From NCBI GenBank assembly GCA_003486945.1, contig DNFL01000014.1, positions 1 through 6,960 on the forward strand: 6,960 nt of DNA, written 5' to 3'. Of this stretch, positions 1-6,347 are shown piece by piece. Within the stretch, counting starts at the first letter, position 1; each line of letters opens with the position of its first letter. The translations under genes and the position numbers were made by a program. The notes beneath the pieces are model-generated. The model searched no databases and had not been told where the DNA came from. It was given only the letters and a program-made list of their open reading frames with translations. The stretch is from Hyphomonas sp. Its GTDB lineage: Bacteria > Pseudomonadota > Alphaproteobacteria > Caulobacterales > Hyphomonadaceae.

Positions 1-1
1 G

Positions 2-43
2 ACACTACAAACTGTCGACAACCCGTTCGGGGCGAAAGTGTAA
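2..43 (+). pseudogene. Possible C-terminal tail of an insertion-sequence transposase (partial)
   Basis: An open frame enters from the left edge and ends at TAA (41-43), giving the tail TLQTVDNPFGAKV. The stop codon lies inside the first of two direct repeats that resemble an insertion-sequence end, as expected for a transposase whose stop sits close to the terminal repeat. Thirteen residues are too few to assign a family, and a chance open frame is possible. Whether the gene upstream is intact cannot be seen here. Confidence 0.25.
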
Positions 44-89
44 CCTATCTCTCCGGGACATTCTGTTACCTATGTGTCCGGCTCGGACA
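39..89. repeat. Two 18-bp direct repeats plus inverted repeat, probable insertion-sequence end
   Basis: Repeat copies at 39-56 and 64-81 (TGTAACCTATCTCTCCGG and TGTTACCTATGTGTCCGG) match at 15 of 18 positions with a 25-bp period. The second copy runs into a perfect 6-bp inverted repeat, TGTCCG-gct-CGGACA (75-89). Repeated transposase-binding units near a terminus are known in IS21- and IS481-like elements, and read on the minus strand the motif GGACACATAGGTAACA resembles such ends. Family assignment is recalled, not searched. The block ends 19 bp from the encoded CCA of the adjacent tRNA-Arg. Confidence 0.45.
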
Positions 90-108
90 GGCGCTGGCGG
101 GCTGAGAA

Positions 109-185
109 TGGCGACCCCGGCAGGACTCGAACCTGCGACCATTCGCTTAGAAGGCGAACGCTCTATCCAGCTGAGCTACGGAGTC
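109..185 (-). tRNA. tRNA-Arg (anticodon UCU)
   Basis: The minus strand folds into a complete 77-nt cloverleaf. The acceptor stem is GACTCCG/CGGGGTC with one G-T pair. The D arm is closed by GCTC/GAGC, and the anticodon stem is TTCGC/GCGAA around the loop CTTCTAA. The T arm is GCAGG-TTCGAGT-CCTGC, and the discriminator G is followed by an encoded CCA (109-111). The anticodon TCT is read from 151 down to 149 and decodes AGA/AGG, rarely used codons in a GC-rich genome. It lies 26 bp downstream of the NDUFS4-like gene on the same strand with no terminator between, so it is probably released from a shared transcript with tRNA-Pro. Confidence 0.97.
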
Positions 186-211
186 GTTGGGGCCAAGTAG
201 CGCGGGGCGCT

Positions 212-520
212 TCAGTGAGTCCACGGTTGTTTGCGCGAGGCGGAGAAGTTTTCCGAATAGGACCTCACCAGCCGCTTTCTCTCGCGGGCTTCCTCGACCG
301 TGAATTTCAGCCCTTCGCGCTCGGCATAGGCGATGGCCTGGTCGCGGGTTTCGAAGGTCAGCTTCACCTGGCCGGACATGTCGTCGATGCCGGTCCAGCC
401 CATCAGCGGGTCGGTGCGGCGGCGAGCGGCGGGGTTCACGAACTCGAGCACCCACTCCTTGGTGTTGCCGCGGCCGGACTGCATGGCGCTCCGGGCTGGT
501 TTGTAGATCCGCGCTTCCAT
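212..520 (-). CDS. ETC complex I subunit, NDUFS4 (18 kDa/AQDQ) homologue
   Basis: This encodes a 102-residue accessory subunit of the proton-pumping NADH:ubiquinone oxidoreductase, expected at the cytoplasmic peripheral arm. Recognisable family blocks are SAMQSGRGNTKEWVLEF (11-27), DPLMGWTGIDDMSGQVKLTF (37-56), RDQAIAYAEREG (59-70) and the C-terminal SYSENFSASRKQPWTH (87-102). These correspond to the NPLMGW, TFxTKEDAxxFAEKxG and SYGANFSW regions of mitochondrial NDUFS4. The length fits bacterial members, which lack the mitochondrial targeting sequence. The start is the ATG at 520-518, with a GGAG ten bases upstream, a long but usable spacing. The gene sits between tRNA-Pro (30 bp upstream) and tRNA-Arg (26 bp downstream) on the same strand, so its mRNA ends are probably set by tRNA processing. 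It is far from any nuo cluster visible here, which is usual for this accessory subunit. Confidence 0.93.
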   Translation of the reverse strand: MEARIYKPARSAMQSGRGNTKEWVLEFVNPAARRRTDPLMGWTGIDDMSGQVKLTFETRDQAIAYAEREGLKFTVEEARERKRLVRSYSENFSASRKQPWTH

Positions 521-550
521 TTCCCGCCGTCTCCGACCCTCTAGAATCTC

Positions 551-627
<77 letters not shown>

Positions 628-634
628 GAGTCCC

Positions 635-662
635 GATGTAAAGGGATGCGAGGCGGGCGCAA
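635..662 (-). promoter_or_regulatory. Candidate promoter for the tRNA-Pro/NDUFS4/tRNA-Arg transcript
   Basis: On the minus strand, TTGCGC (662-657) and TACATC (640-635) are separated by 16 bp. This resembles a sigma-70-type promoter of Alphaproteobacteria. Initiation about 7 bp beyond the -10 box would fall at about 628, one base before tRNA-Pro. It also lies directly downstream of the minus-strand terminator at 681-718, so the cluster would be insulated from transcription entering from upstream. The hexamers are only partial matches to consensus. Confidence 0.4.
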
Positions 663-680
663 GGTGTTTTCCGCTGTGCA

Positions 681-718
681 CAAAAAGTTGCGGCGCTGCC
701 CACCCAGAGCAGCGCCGC
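681..718 (-). terminator. Rho-independent terminator on the minus strand, with no assigned gene upstream
   Basis: A perfect 10-bp stem, GCGGCGCTGC (718-709) paired with GCAGCGCCGC (699-690), encloses a 9-nt loop. It is followed on the minus strand by AAC and then five T residues (686-682). The plus strand lacks a T run after the hairpin, so termination is directional. No annotated minus-strand gene lies immediately upstream, since the nearest gene on that side (AraC family) is on the plus strand. Confidence 0.65.
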
Positions 719-909
719 TCGACGTCGTGTATTCCCTACTCGCCAATCCGGCGTCCGGCAGCCCGGCCCGCCCCCCTGACTTGTCCCTTGCGAAGGGGAA
801 ACCCGCGTGCGTCCCTGCTTACAGTTAAACTTTTGAGAACTTTACCGTCTTGACATTTCCGGCCACGGCGGCAGTCAATTCTGGCCAAAATGTGTTGAAG
901 GCGCCCGCC

Positions 910-925
910 GGCGAAATATTTCGCC
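910..925. promoter_or_regulatory. 16-bp perfect palindrome upstream of the AraC-family gene, candidate operator
   Basis: GGCGAAATATTTCGCC is its own reverse complement, with an A/T-rich core flanked by GC arms. It lies 45 bp before the GTG start of the AraC-family gene. It also overlaps a weak plus-strand promoter-like pair, TTGAAG (895-900) and TATTTC (917-922), with a 16-bp spacer. Operator function is inferred from symmetry and position only. AraC-family proteins more often bind direct repeats, so a different dimeric repressor would be the more natural ligand. Confidence 0.3.
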
Positions 926-970
926 TCCGGTTACTGGCCTCTCAACAATATTAGCCCGGGATTCCCCAAG

Positions 971-1999
971 GTGCCGACAGTCTCTACCGCCTATCTTACT
1001 AATTACATTGAGACGTCGATCGCGCTCGGGGCGCCGGCGGAGCCGCTCTACGCCCTGCTGCCCGGGGGGAGGGCGACGCTGAACCATCCGGACAAGCGGT
1101 TCCCGGTGTCGCTCATGGCAGAGGTGCTGAACACCGCCGCGGAACTGACGGGCATTGATTCCATCGGGCTCAGGATCGGGATGCAGTTCCGGCCGGCGAC
1201 CTTTCTGGATGTCGGCTACGCCCTGGCGGCGGCAGGGACGATCAAGGAAGCGCTCGAGATCAATATCCGCTACCAGCCCCTGACGCAGGAGGCCGCGCGG
1301 ACCCGGTTGGAGATTGTGAAACGGGAGGCGCGGATCATCCTCGAGCCGGCGATCCCGGATGCCGAGCACATGCGCCGGGTCGTCGATGCGATCCTGGCGG
1401 GCTATGCCTCCATCGGCCGCTGGCTGCTGTGGGATCAGGAGAAGCCGGTGGCGGCGGTTTCGCTGCGCCACAAGCCACCCTCCGAGGAGGCGCAGGCATT
1501 TGCCCGCCAGCTGTTCGGCGATGTTGTCTCCTACAATGCGCCGCAGGACATGATGGTGATCGATGCCGCGCTGGTGAGCCGGCCGTTGCCGAATTCCAAC
1601 CCCGCCCTCGTGCAGCTGCTGACCGGCCGGTTGAACGCGCGCCTCGCGGCCTTCCGGGCTGGCAGCTCGCTGCGGATGCTGGTGATGACCGGGCTGCACC
1701 AGCAGATCCGCAAGGGCAAGCCGAGCCTCGACGAGACGGCCAAGCTGATCGGCATGAGCGGGCGCACCCTGCGGCGCAAGCTGATGGCGGAGGAACTGAC
1801 CTATTCGGACCTGCTCGCGGCCACCCGCAAGGAGGCTGCCGAGGTTTACATCCATGAGGAAACTCTGACGCTGGCCGAGATCGCCGACCTGCTCGGTTAC
1901 AGCGACCAGACGGCCTTCGTGCGCGCCTTCCGCGGCTGGTTCGATGAAACGCCAGGCGCTTACCGCGACCGGGTTCGGAAAAAGCGGCGGACAGGTTGA
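971..1999 (+). CDS. AraC-family transcriptional regulator with AraC-type N-terminal ligand domain (PF12625-like)
   Basis: This encodes a 342-residue cytoplasmic DNA-binding regulator. Residues about 15-205 resemble the 'arabinose-binding domain of AraC regulator, N-terminal' family seen in OruR/ArgR-like and lipid-linked regulators. Residues about 235-337 form the AraC DNA-binding module. It contains two helix-turn-helix units: SLDETAKLIGMSGRTLRRKL (252-271), and TLAEIADLLGYSDQTAFVRAF (300-320) followed by RGWFDETPGAYR, the classic signature. The start is the GTG at 971. The frame is closed upstream by TGA at 896-898, and no in-frame ATG comes earlier. No clear Shine-Dalgarno is present, so the start is less certain than the product. 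It converges with tesB, with only 3 bp between the stops. The ligand is unknown; regulation of the neighbouring acyl-CoA genes is an inference from position. Confidence 0.92.
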   Translation: MPTVSTAYLTNYIETSIALGAPAEPLYALLPGGRATLNHPDKRFPVSLMAEVLNTAAELTGIDSIGLRIGMQFRPATFLDVGYALAAAGTIKEALEINIRYQPLTQEAARTRLEIVKREARIILEPAIPDAEHMRRVVDAILAGYASIGRWLLWDQEKPVAAVSLRHKPPSEEAQAFARQLFGDVVSYNAPQDMMVIDAALVSRPLPNSNPALVQLLTGRLNARLAAFRAGSSLRMLVMTGLHQQIRKGKPSLDETAKLIGMSGRTLRRKLMAEELTYSDLLAATRKEAAEVYIHEETLTLAEIADLLGYSDQTAFVRAFRGWFDETPGAYRDRVRKKRRTG

Positions 2000-2002
2000 G
2001 CC

Positions 2003-2884
2003 TCAGCCCTTCGGCTTGCGCACGGCTTTGCGCATCAAGCCTTCCTGTGCGACTGAGGCGACGAGCTGGCCAGAGGCATCGTAGACCGAGCCCCGGTTGA
2101 AGCTGCGTGCGCCGCCGGCATAGGGGCTGTCCATCGTGTAGAGGTGCCACTCGTCGAACTTCAGCGGAGCGTGGAACCACATCGCGTGGTCGAGGCTGGC
2201 CGACATCAGCTCGCCGGTCATCCAGGAGATGCCGTGCGGGCGGTTGCCGGTACCGAGCAGGGCCATGTCTGAGGCATAAGCAAGCAGGCAATGGTGCAGC
2301 CACGGCGCCTCATCGATCGGGCGCGCCACGCGGAACCAGAGGTGATGCACATCGCTGGACTTTGCCGGCTTCAGCGGATCGAGCGGATCGATCTCGCGCA
2401 TCTCGACCGGGCGCGGGCGCAGGAAATGGCCGCGATGACGCTCCGGCAGTTTCTCGGCGAACTGGCGGCGCCATTCGACGCGGTCGTCCAGACCCTCCGG
2501 GGACGGAACGTCCGGCATCGCGTGCTGGTGGTGCCAGCCTTCCTCGACCACGTGAAAGGAGGCGGCGAGGTTGAAGATCTGCTTGCCATGCTGGATGGCG
2601 ACAACGCGGCGGGTGGTGAAGCTGCCGCCATCGCGAGCATGGTCGACCTGATAGATGATCGGCACCGATGGGTCGCCGGGGCGGATGAAATAGCAGTGCA
2701 GCGAATGGCAGAGCCGGTCGGGCGGCACGGTGCGATAGGCCGCGACCAGCGACTGCGCGATCACCTGACCGCCGAACACGCGCTGGCTTTCTTCCTCGTC
2801 CGGGCTCTGGCCGCGGAAGAGGTCATGCTCGAGACGTTCGATGTCGAGGAGGGTGAGGAGATCACCTACGGGGTCGGTTGTCAT
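2003..2884 (-). CDS. tesB: Acyl-CoA thioesterase II (TesB family)
   Basis: This 293-residue enzyme hydrolyses acyl-CoA to free fatty acid and CoA in the cytoplasm. It has the double hot-dog architecture, with an N-terminal hot-dog at about 10-115 (SQRVFGGQVIAQSL at 33-46) and a C-terminal one at about 175-287. The catalytic triad known from E. coli TesB (Asp204, Thr228, Gln278) maps to D206 in YASDMALL, S230 in SASLDHAMWFH and Q280 in SVAQEGLMR. The threonine is thus replaced by serine, a conservative change. The start is the ATG at 2884-2882, preceded by AGGAG (2895-2891) six bases upstream. A longer open frame reaching 3403 is rejected because it would run into the acyl-CoA synthetase. It is divergent from that synthetase across 174 bp, so the two probably share regulation of the acyl-CoA pool. 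Confidence 0.95.
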   Translation of the reverse strand: MTTDPVGDLLTLLDIERLEHDLFRGQSPDEEESQRVFGGQVIAQSLVAAYRTVPPDRLCHSLHCYFIRPGDPSVPIIYQVDHARDGGSFTTRRVVAIQHGKQIFNLAASFHVVEEGWHHQHAMPDVPSPEGLDDRVEWRRQFAEKLPERHRGHFLRPRPVEMREIDPLDPLKPAKSSDVHHLWFRVARPIDEAPWLHHCLLAYASDMALLGTGNRPHGISWMTGELMSASLDHAMWFHAPLKFDEWHLYTMDSPYAGGARSFNRGSVYDASGQLVASVAQEGLMRKAVRKPKG

Positions 2885-2922
2885 CGCGCGCTCCTGTCCG
2901 GCCGTCTTTGTTGTGCGGCGCA

Positions 2923-2951
2923 GCAATAGGCGGTCACGCGGGGGAAGGCAA
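2923..2951 (-). promoter_or_regulatory. Candidate tesB promoter
   Basis: On the minus strand, TTGCCT (2951-2946) and TATTGC (2928-2923) are spaced by 17 bp, a good sigma-70-like pair. It is placed about 39 bp before the tesB start, leaving room for a short leader with the AGGAG site. It is inferred from sequence pattern only. Confidence 0.4.
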
Positions 2952-2973
2952 TCGCCGATCACGCCGGTTTTCT

Positions 2974-3002
2974 TTGACAAGACTTCCGAAACGGAATTGT
3001 CT
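2974..3002 (+). promoter_or_regulatory. Candidate promoter and operator for the acyl-CoA synthetase gene
   Basis: A perfect -35 hexamer TTGACA (2974-2979) is followed at 17 bp by a weak -10, TTGTCT (2997-3002). The spacer contains the inverted repeat TTCCG-AAA-CGGAA (2984-2996). The repeat is framed by AGAC (2980-2983) and GTCT (2999-3002), which extends the symmetry with a 2-base offset. A repressor bound there would occlude RNA polymerase. A second perfect inverted repeat, GTCTGG (2999-3004) with CCAGAC (3019-3024), overlaps its right edge. The binding protein is unknown; FadR/TetR-type fatty-acid regulators or the nearby AraC protein are candidates by context. Confidence 0.35.
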
Positions 3003-3058
3003 GGCCGCATTGAACATTCCAGACTTGAGCACCGACGCTCCGGACCAGAGAGGCGCCG

Positions 3059-4846
3059 ATGAATCCCCTTGCAATCCTTTCCCGCGAAATCAGTTTCTTT
3101 CTTTCCGTGCAGCGCCTGTCGAAATGGACAGGCAAGATCTCGCCGGACTCCGACAATCTCGTCGCCGATGATTTCGAGAAATCGGTAGACCAGCACAAGA
3201 AGAACGTCGCCTTCCGATTCGAAGGCCAGACGGTGACTTATGGCGAGTTTGACACGCTGGCGAGCCGGTTTGCCAACTGGGCCATCGGGCGCGGCCTGAA
3301 AGCCGGGGATTGTATCGCTCTCTATATGGAGAACAGGCCGGAATATGTCGCCGCATGGGCGGGCTTTGCAAAGGCCGGGATCGTCACGGCACTGATCAAT
3401 CACAACCTTGAAGGTGAGGCGCTAGCGCACTGCGTGAACATCGCGAACGCAAAGCTGATCGTCACCGGCGCCGAGCAGGACGAGGCCGTGCACGCGGCCG
3501 CCGGATTGTTTGCAGGCGCGCCGCCGGTGTTCACGCTCGGCGGCAAACAGGGGGAAGACCTTGGCGCGGCGCTGGCGGCGGTGTCCGACAAGCGGCCTGA
3601 CCGGTCGCACCGTGCGGGCCTTCTGGGCAAGGACATGTGCCTTTACGTTTACACTTCCGGCACGACCGGCCTGCCGAAGGCAGCGCGGCTGACGCAGGCG
3701 CGCACTCAGGGCATGATGCGCAGCTTCATCGCGCCCTGCCGCACGGGGCCGGACGACCGGGTGTATATCACCTTGCCGCTCTACCACGGCACGGGCGGGC
3801 TGTGCGGTGTCGGCATCGCGCTGATGACCGGGGCACGGGTCGTGCTGCGCCGGAAATTCTCGGCGAGCGCTTTCTGGGACGAGGCCGTGGAAGAGGGCGC
3901 GACGACGATCGTCTATATCGGCGAGCTCTGCCGTTACCTCCTCAACACACCTCACCATCCGAAGGAGCGGGCACACCGTATACGGACGGGTTTCGGCAAC
4001 GGCCTCCGCCCGGAAGTGTGGCAGGCCTTCCTTGACCGGTTCAACATTCCGCACCTGTGCGAATTCTATGGCTCGACCGAGGGCAATGTCAGTTTCTTGA
4101 ACTTTGACGGCAAGGTCGGCGCGGTCGGCCGGATTCCGGGCTGGCTGCAGAAGCAGTTTGCCAACGTCGCCTTCGTGAAGTTTGACGTGGAGAATGAGCT
4201 CCCTGTGCGCGGGGCGGACGGCTTCTGCATCCGCACGGATGTGGACGAGCCGGGTGAGGCGCTGGGCCTGATCGGCGAGGATGTGCGCCAGCGGTTCGAA
4301 GGCTATAACGACGCCAAGGCGACCGAGAAGAAACTGCTGCGCGACGTGTTTGAGAAGGGAGACCTGTGGTTTCGCACCGGCGACCTGATGAAGAAGGACA
4401 AGGACGGCTATATCTTCTTCGTCGACCGTATCGGCGACACGTTCCGCTGGAAGGGCGAGAATGTCTCGACCAATGAAGTGGGCGAGGCCCTCTCGCGCGT
4501 GGACGGCGTGAAGACAGCGAACGTCTACGGCGTGCATATTCCGGGTACGGACGGCAAGGCCGGCATGGCGGCGATCACGGCGGAAGGCGAGGTGGACTTT
4601 GCCGGGCTGTACAAATCGCTCAGCGAAAAGCTGCCCTCCTATGCCATCCCGATCTTCATCCGTGTGCAGCCGGAAGCCGAGACGACCGGCACGTTCAAAT
4701 ACCGCAAGGTGGAGCTGGTGGCCGACGGCTTCGACCCCGACAAGGTGGACGAACCCATCTGGATGCTCGATCCGGAAGAACAGCGCTATGTGCCGATGAA
4801 TGCGGGACGCTACGACCGGCTGATGACGGGCGGGTATCGGTTTTAA
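3059..4846 (+). CDS. Long-chain (FATP/very-long-chain type) acyl-CoA synthetase
   Basis: This 595-residue AMP-forming ligase activates fatty acids to acyl-CoA through an acyl-adenylate, feeding beta-oxidation or lipid synthesis. It belongs to the FATP-like branch (FadD6-type) rather than the E. coli FadD branch. The ATP-binding P-loop is YTSGTTGLPK (198-207), and the FATP motif is EFYGSTEGN (335-343). The adenylate-binding segment RTGDLMKKDKDGYIFFVDR (439-457) leads into GDTFRWKGENVSTNEV (459-474). The conserved catalytic lysine near the C-terminus is K547 in TGTFKYRK. Length matches the family. A hydrophobic N-terminal stretch (5-18) could help membrane association. The ATG at 3059 has AGAGAGG (3047-3053) five bases upstream. 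It is divergent from tesB and ends 31 bp before the convergent ATP-grasp gene. Exact chain-length preference cannot be read from sequence. Confidence 0.94.
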   Translation: MNPLAILSREISFFLSVQRLSKWTGKISPDSDNLVADDFEKSVDQHKKNVAFRFEGQTVTYGEFDTLASRFANWAIGRGLKAGDCIALYMENRPEYVAAWAGFAKAGIVTALINHNLEGEALAHCVNIANAKLIVTGAEQDEAVHAAAGLFAGAPPVFTLGGKQGEDLGAALAAVSDKRPDRSHRAGLLGKDMCLYVYTSGTTGLPKAARLTQARTQGMMRSFIAPCRTGPDDRVYITLPLYHGTGGLCGVGIALMTGARVVLRRKFSASAFWDEAVEEGATTIVYIGELCRYLLNTPHHPKERAHRIRTGFGNGLRPEVWQAFLDRFNIPHLCEFYGSTEGNVSFLNFDGKVGAVGRIPGWLQKQFANVAFVKFDVENELPVRGADGFCIRTDVDEPGEALGLIGEDVRQRFEGYNDAKATEKKLLRDVFEKGDLWFRTGDLMKKDKDGYIFFVDRIGDTFRWKGENVSTNEVGEALSRVDGVKTANVYGVHIPGTDGKAGMAAITAEGEVDFAGLYKSLSEKLPSYAIPIFIRVQPEAETTGTFKYRKVELVADGFDPDKVDEPIWMLDPEEQRYVPMNAGRYDRLMTGGYRF

Positions 4847-4848
4847 AG

Positions 4849-4867
4849 CCGCCGCCGCAGGCGGTGG
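4849..4867. terminator. Short GC hairpin between convergent genes, possible weak terminator
   Basis: CCGCCGCC (4849-4856) can pair with GGCGGTGG (4860-4867) around a 3-nt loop, with one G-U pair on the plus-strand RNA. It lies in the 31-bp gap between the acyl-CoA synthetase stop (4846) and the ATP-grasp ligase stop (4878). No T run follows on the plus strand, and only CTTT follows on the minus strand, so intrinsic termination would be weak in either direction. Confidence 0.3.
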
Positions 4868-4877
4868 GAGGTGAGGG

Positions 4878-6347
4878 TTAACCCGCCCGGTTCATCCGGC
4901 GCTCGAGCCGCGTCGAGAACCAGGAGATGATCCGTCTCCAGATTTCATCCTTCAGAATGGCGCCTTCGACGTCGTGGTCGATGGAGGGGTTGTCGTTGAT
5001 TTCGATGATGACGACGCCCTGTTCGGTTTCCTTCAGGTCGACGCCGTAGAGACCGTCGCCGATCAGGCTGGCGGCGCGGACGGCGGCGTTGACGACGTCG
5101 GGCGGCGCGTCTTCGACCGGCATGGTGGTGAAGCCGCCTTCGGAGGTTTTGCCGTCATCCTTGTATTTGACGATCTGCCAATGGCCGCGGGCCATTCGGT
5201 ACTGGCAGGCATAGAGCGGCTCGCCATTCAGCACGCCGATGCGCCAGTCGAATTTCGTCGGGCGGAATTCCTGGGCGATGATGAGGGCGGTGTCCTCGAA
5301 CATCTTGGCAGCGCCCTCTTTCAGTTCATCGAGGCTTTCGGCGCGGACCATGTTGAGGCCGAAGCTGCCATCCGGCGTCTTCAGGATGACCGGGCTGCCG
5401 AGGCGCTGGAAGACGGCGGCGAGATCGGTCTTCTCGTCCAGAATCTCCGTACGCGGAATAGGCAGGCCGGCCTTCTCTAGGATTTCCTTGAGATAGACCT
5501 TGTTGGTGCAGCGGATCATCGACTGGGTATCGTCGATGACCGGCATGCCCTCCTGCTCGGCGCGGCGGGCGAAGCGGTAGGTGAAATTGTCGATGGAGGT
5601 GGTGGCGCGGATGAACAGGGCGTCGAACTCCGCCAGCGAGGGCAGGTCGGTCGGGTCGATCAGCTCGACCTCGACACCCATCTTCTCCGCCACATCGGCG
5701 AGGCGTTTGAGAGAGGCGGGCTTGGAGGGCGCGTTCTTTTCGGTGGGGTCGACCAGCACGGCGAGCGCCCATTTGGCGGGCGCGCGCGCCTTCTCGTTCT
5801 TCACCTTGCCCTTGGTATAGGCGTCCATCGCATCGAGGAAGAACTGGCGGCGCTGGTCCTTCAGGCGGTGGGGCGGCATCGCGCGGATGCGGCCGATGCC
5901 GTGGGGGGCTTCGTCGTCGAACTCGACTTCCAGCGCGGGAGTGCGGAACCAGTCCATCGCCTCGCGGGCAAATGCCTCGTAGCCGGGCACGTCGCAGCGG
6001 GAGAAGGCGACGAACAAGGTTTCGACCTTCGGGGCGCCCTTGGCGAAGGCTTCCTGAAGGGTTTCGCCGAGATCTGGCAGGGCGTGGTTGTAGAGAGTTT
6101 TCTTCGACAGCTCGACCATCGTCTGGACGGACGGGCTGACCCGGTGGCCGCGAGCTTCGGCCAGCAGCGAGGCATAGTAGCCTTCCTTTTGGTAGGCATA
6201 CGACCGGGCGAGATTGAGAATGTAAGGCCGGCGGCCGGAGAAGAGAGCTGGCTTCGAGATATAGTCCGCGATGCGCAGCACCTTGTGCGGTGTTTCGGCC
6301 TGGGAAATGTCGCTCGCCGATTCAACGAGCACGACCCAATCGGTCAT
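4878..6347 (-). CDS. RimK-like ATP-grasp ligase with N-terminal RLAN domain
   Basis: This 489-residue protein is much longer than ribosomal-S6 ligase RimK (about 300 residues). Residues about 1-165 match the 'RimK-like ATP-grasp N-terminal' (RLAN) domain that defines this subfamily. The pre-ATP-grasp and ATP-grasp domains occupy about 190-475. Visible ATP-grasp elements are the nucleotide lysine K323 in ILKTPDGSFG, E360 in IAQEF, the DWRIGVLNG segment (367-375), D437 in GVDLKE, and the metal ligands E449, N451 and N453 in IIEINDNPS. ATP-grasp enzymes of this kind activate a carboxylate as acyl phosphate and join it to an amine; the substrate here is unknown. The ATG at 6347-6345 overlaps the GNAT stop (ATGA), with GGAG six bases upstream, so translation is coupled. 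It is the last gene of a proB-GNAT-ligase operon. A role in ribosomal-protein glutamylation is less likely than formation of a small amide-linked metabolite or peptide tag, but both are open. Confidence 0.9.
   Translation of the reverse strand: MTDWVVLVESASDISQAETPHKVLRIADYISKPALFSGRRPYILNLARSYAYQKEGYYASLLAEARGHRVSPSVQTMVELSKKTLYNHALPDLGETLQEAFAKGAPKVETLFVAFSRCDVPGYEAFAREAMDWFRTPALEVEFDDEAPHGIGRIRAMPPHRLKDQRRQFFLDAMDAYTKGKVKNEKARAPAKWALAVLVDPTEKNAPSKPASLKRLADVAEKMGVEVELIDPTDLPSLAEFDALFIRATTSIDNFTYRFARRAEQEGMPVIDDTQSMIRCTNKVYLKEILEKAGLPIPRTEILDEKTDLAAVFQRLGSPVILKTPDGSFGLNMVRAESLDELKEGAAKMFEDTALIIAQEFRPTKFDWRIGVLNGEPLYACQYRMARGHWQIVKYKDDGKTSEGGFTTMPVEDAPPDVVNAAVRAASLIGDGLYGVDLKETEQGVVIIEINDNPSIDHDVEGAILKDEIWRRIISWFSTRLERRMNRAG

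Larger units (their letters stand above)
628..970. other. 343-bp region without a convincing protein gene
   Basis: From left to right this holds the candidate tRNA promoter (635-662), a strong minus-strand intrinsic terminator (681-718), an unexplained GC-rich stretch (720-840), and the upstream region of the AraC-family gene, which includes a 16-bp palindrome (910-925). A plus-strand open frame at 646-828 has no usable ribosome binding site and low-complexity content, so I do not call it. The terminator needs a minus-strand transcript starting somewhere in 719-880. A small RNA about 130-170 nt long is possible, and within it the segment CCCTTCGCAAGGG (784-796 on the minus strand) can form a small hairpin. 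I do not recognise a 6S, SRP, tmRNA or RNase P RNA signature. Confidence 0.6.

Noticed and set aside
74..544. 156-codon plus-strand open frame across both tRNA genes
   Set aside because: It passes through tRNA-Arg and lies antisense to the NDUFS4-like gene; the codons simply translate the reverse complement of RNA genes.
690..718. Hairpin as a plus-strand terminator
   Set aside because: No T run follows on the plus strand; the T run is found only on the minus strand.
646..828. 60-codon plus-strand open frame downstream of tRNA-Pro
   Set aside because: It runs through the minus-strand terminator hairpin, has no ribosome binding site at usable spacing, and shows no conserved motif.
720..860. 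6S RNA, SRP RNA or tmRNA in the minus-strand orphan region
   Set aside because: None of the hallmark sequences I know for these RNAs, such as the SRP tetraloop region or a tRNA-like tmRNA end, could be found by eye.
875..1855. 326-codon minus-strand open frame opposite the AraC-family gene
   Set aside because: It is a GC-rich antisense shadow: arginine/glutamine/proline-rich with no recognisable domain, while the plus strand encodes a clear AraC-family protein.
2885..3403. N-terminal extension of tesB by 173 codons
   Set aside because: It would overlap the start of the divergent acyl-CoA synthetase. The internal ATG at 2884 has a good AGGAG site and fits the normal TesB length and N-terminus.
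3422..4537. 371-codon minus-strand open frame opposite the acyl-CoA synthetase
   Set aside because: It is a shadow of a well-supported gene on the other strand, with low-complexity composition and no family motif.
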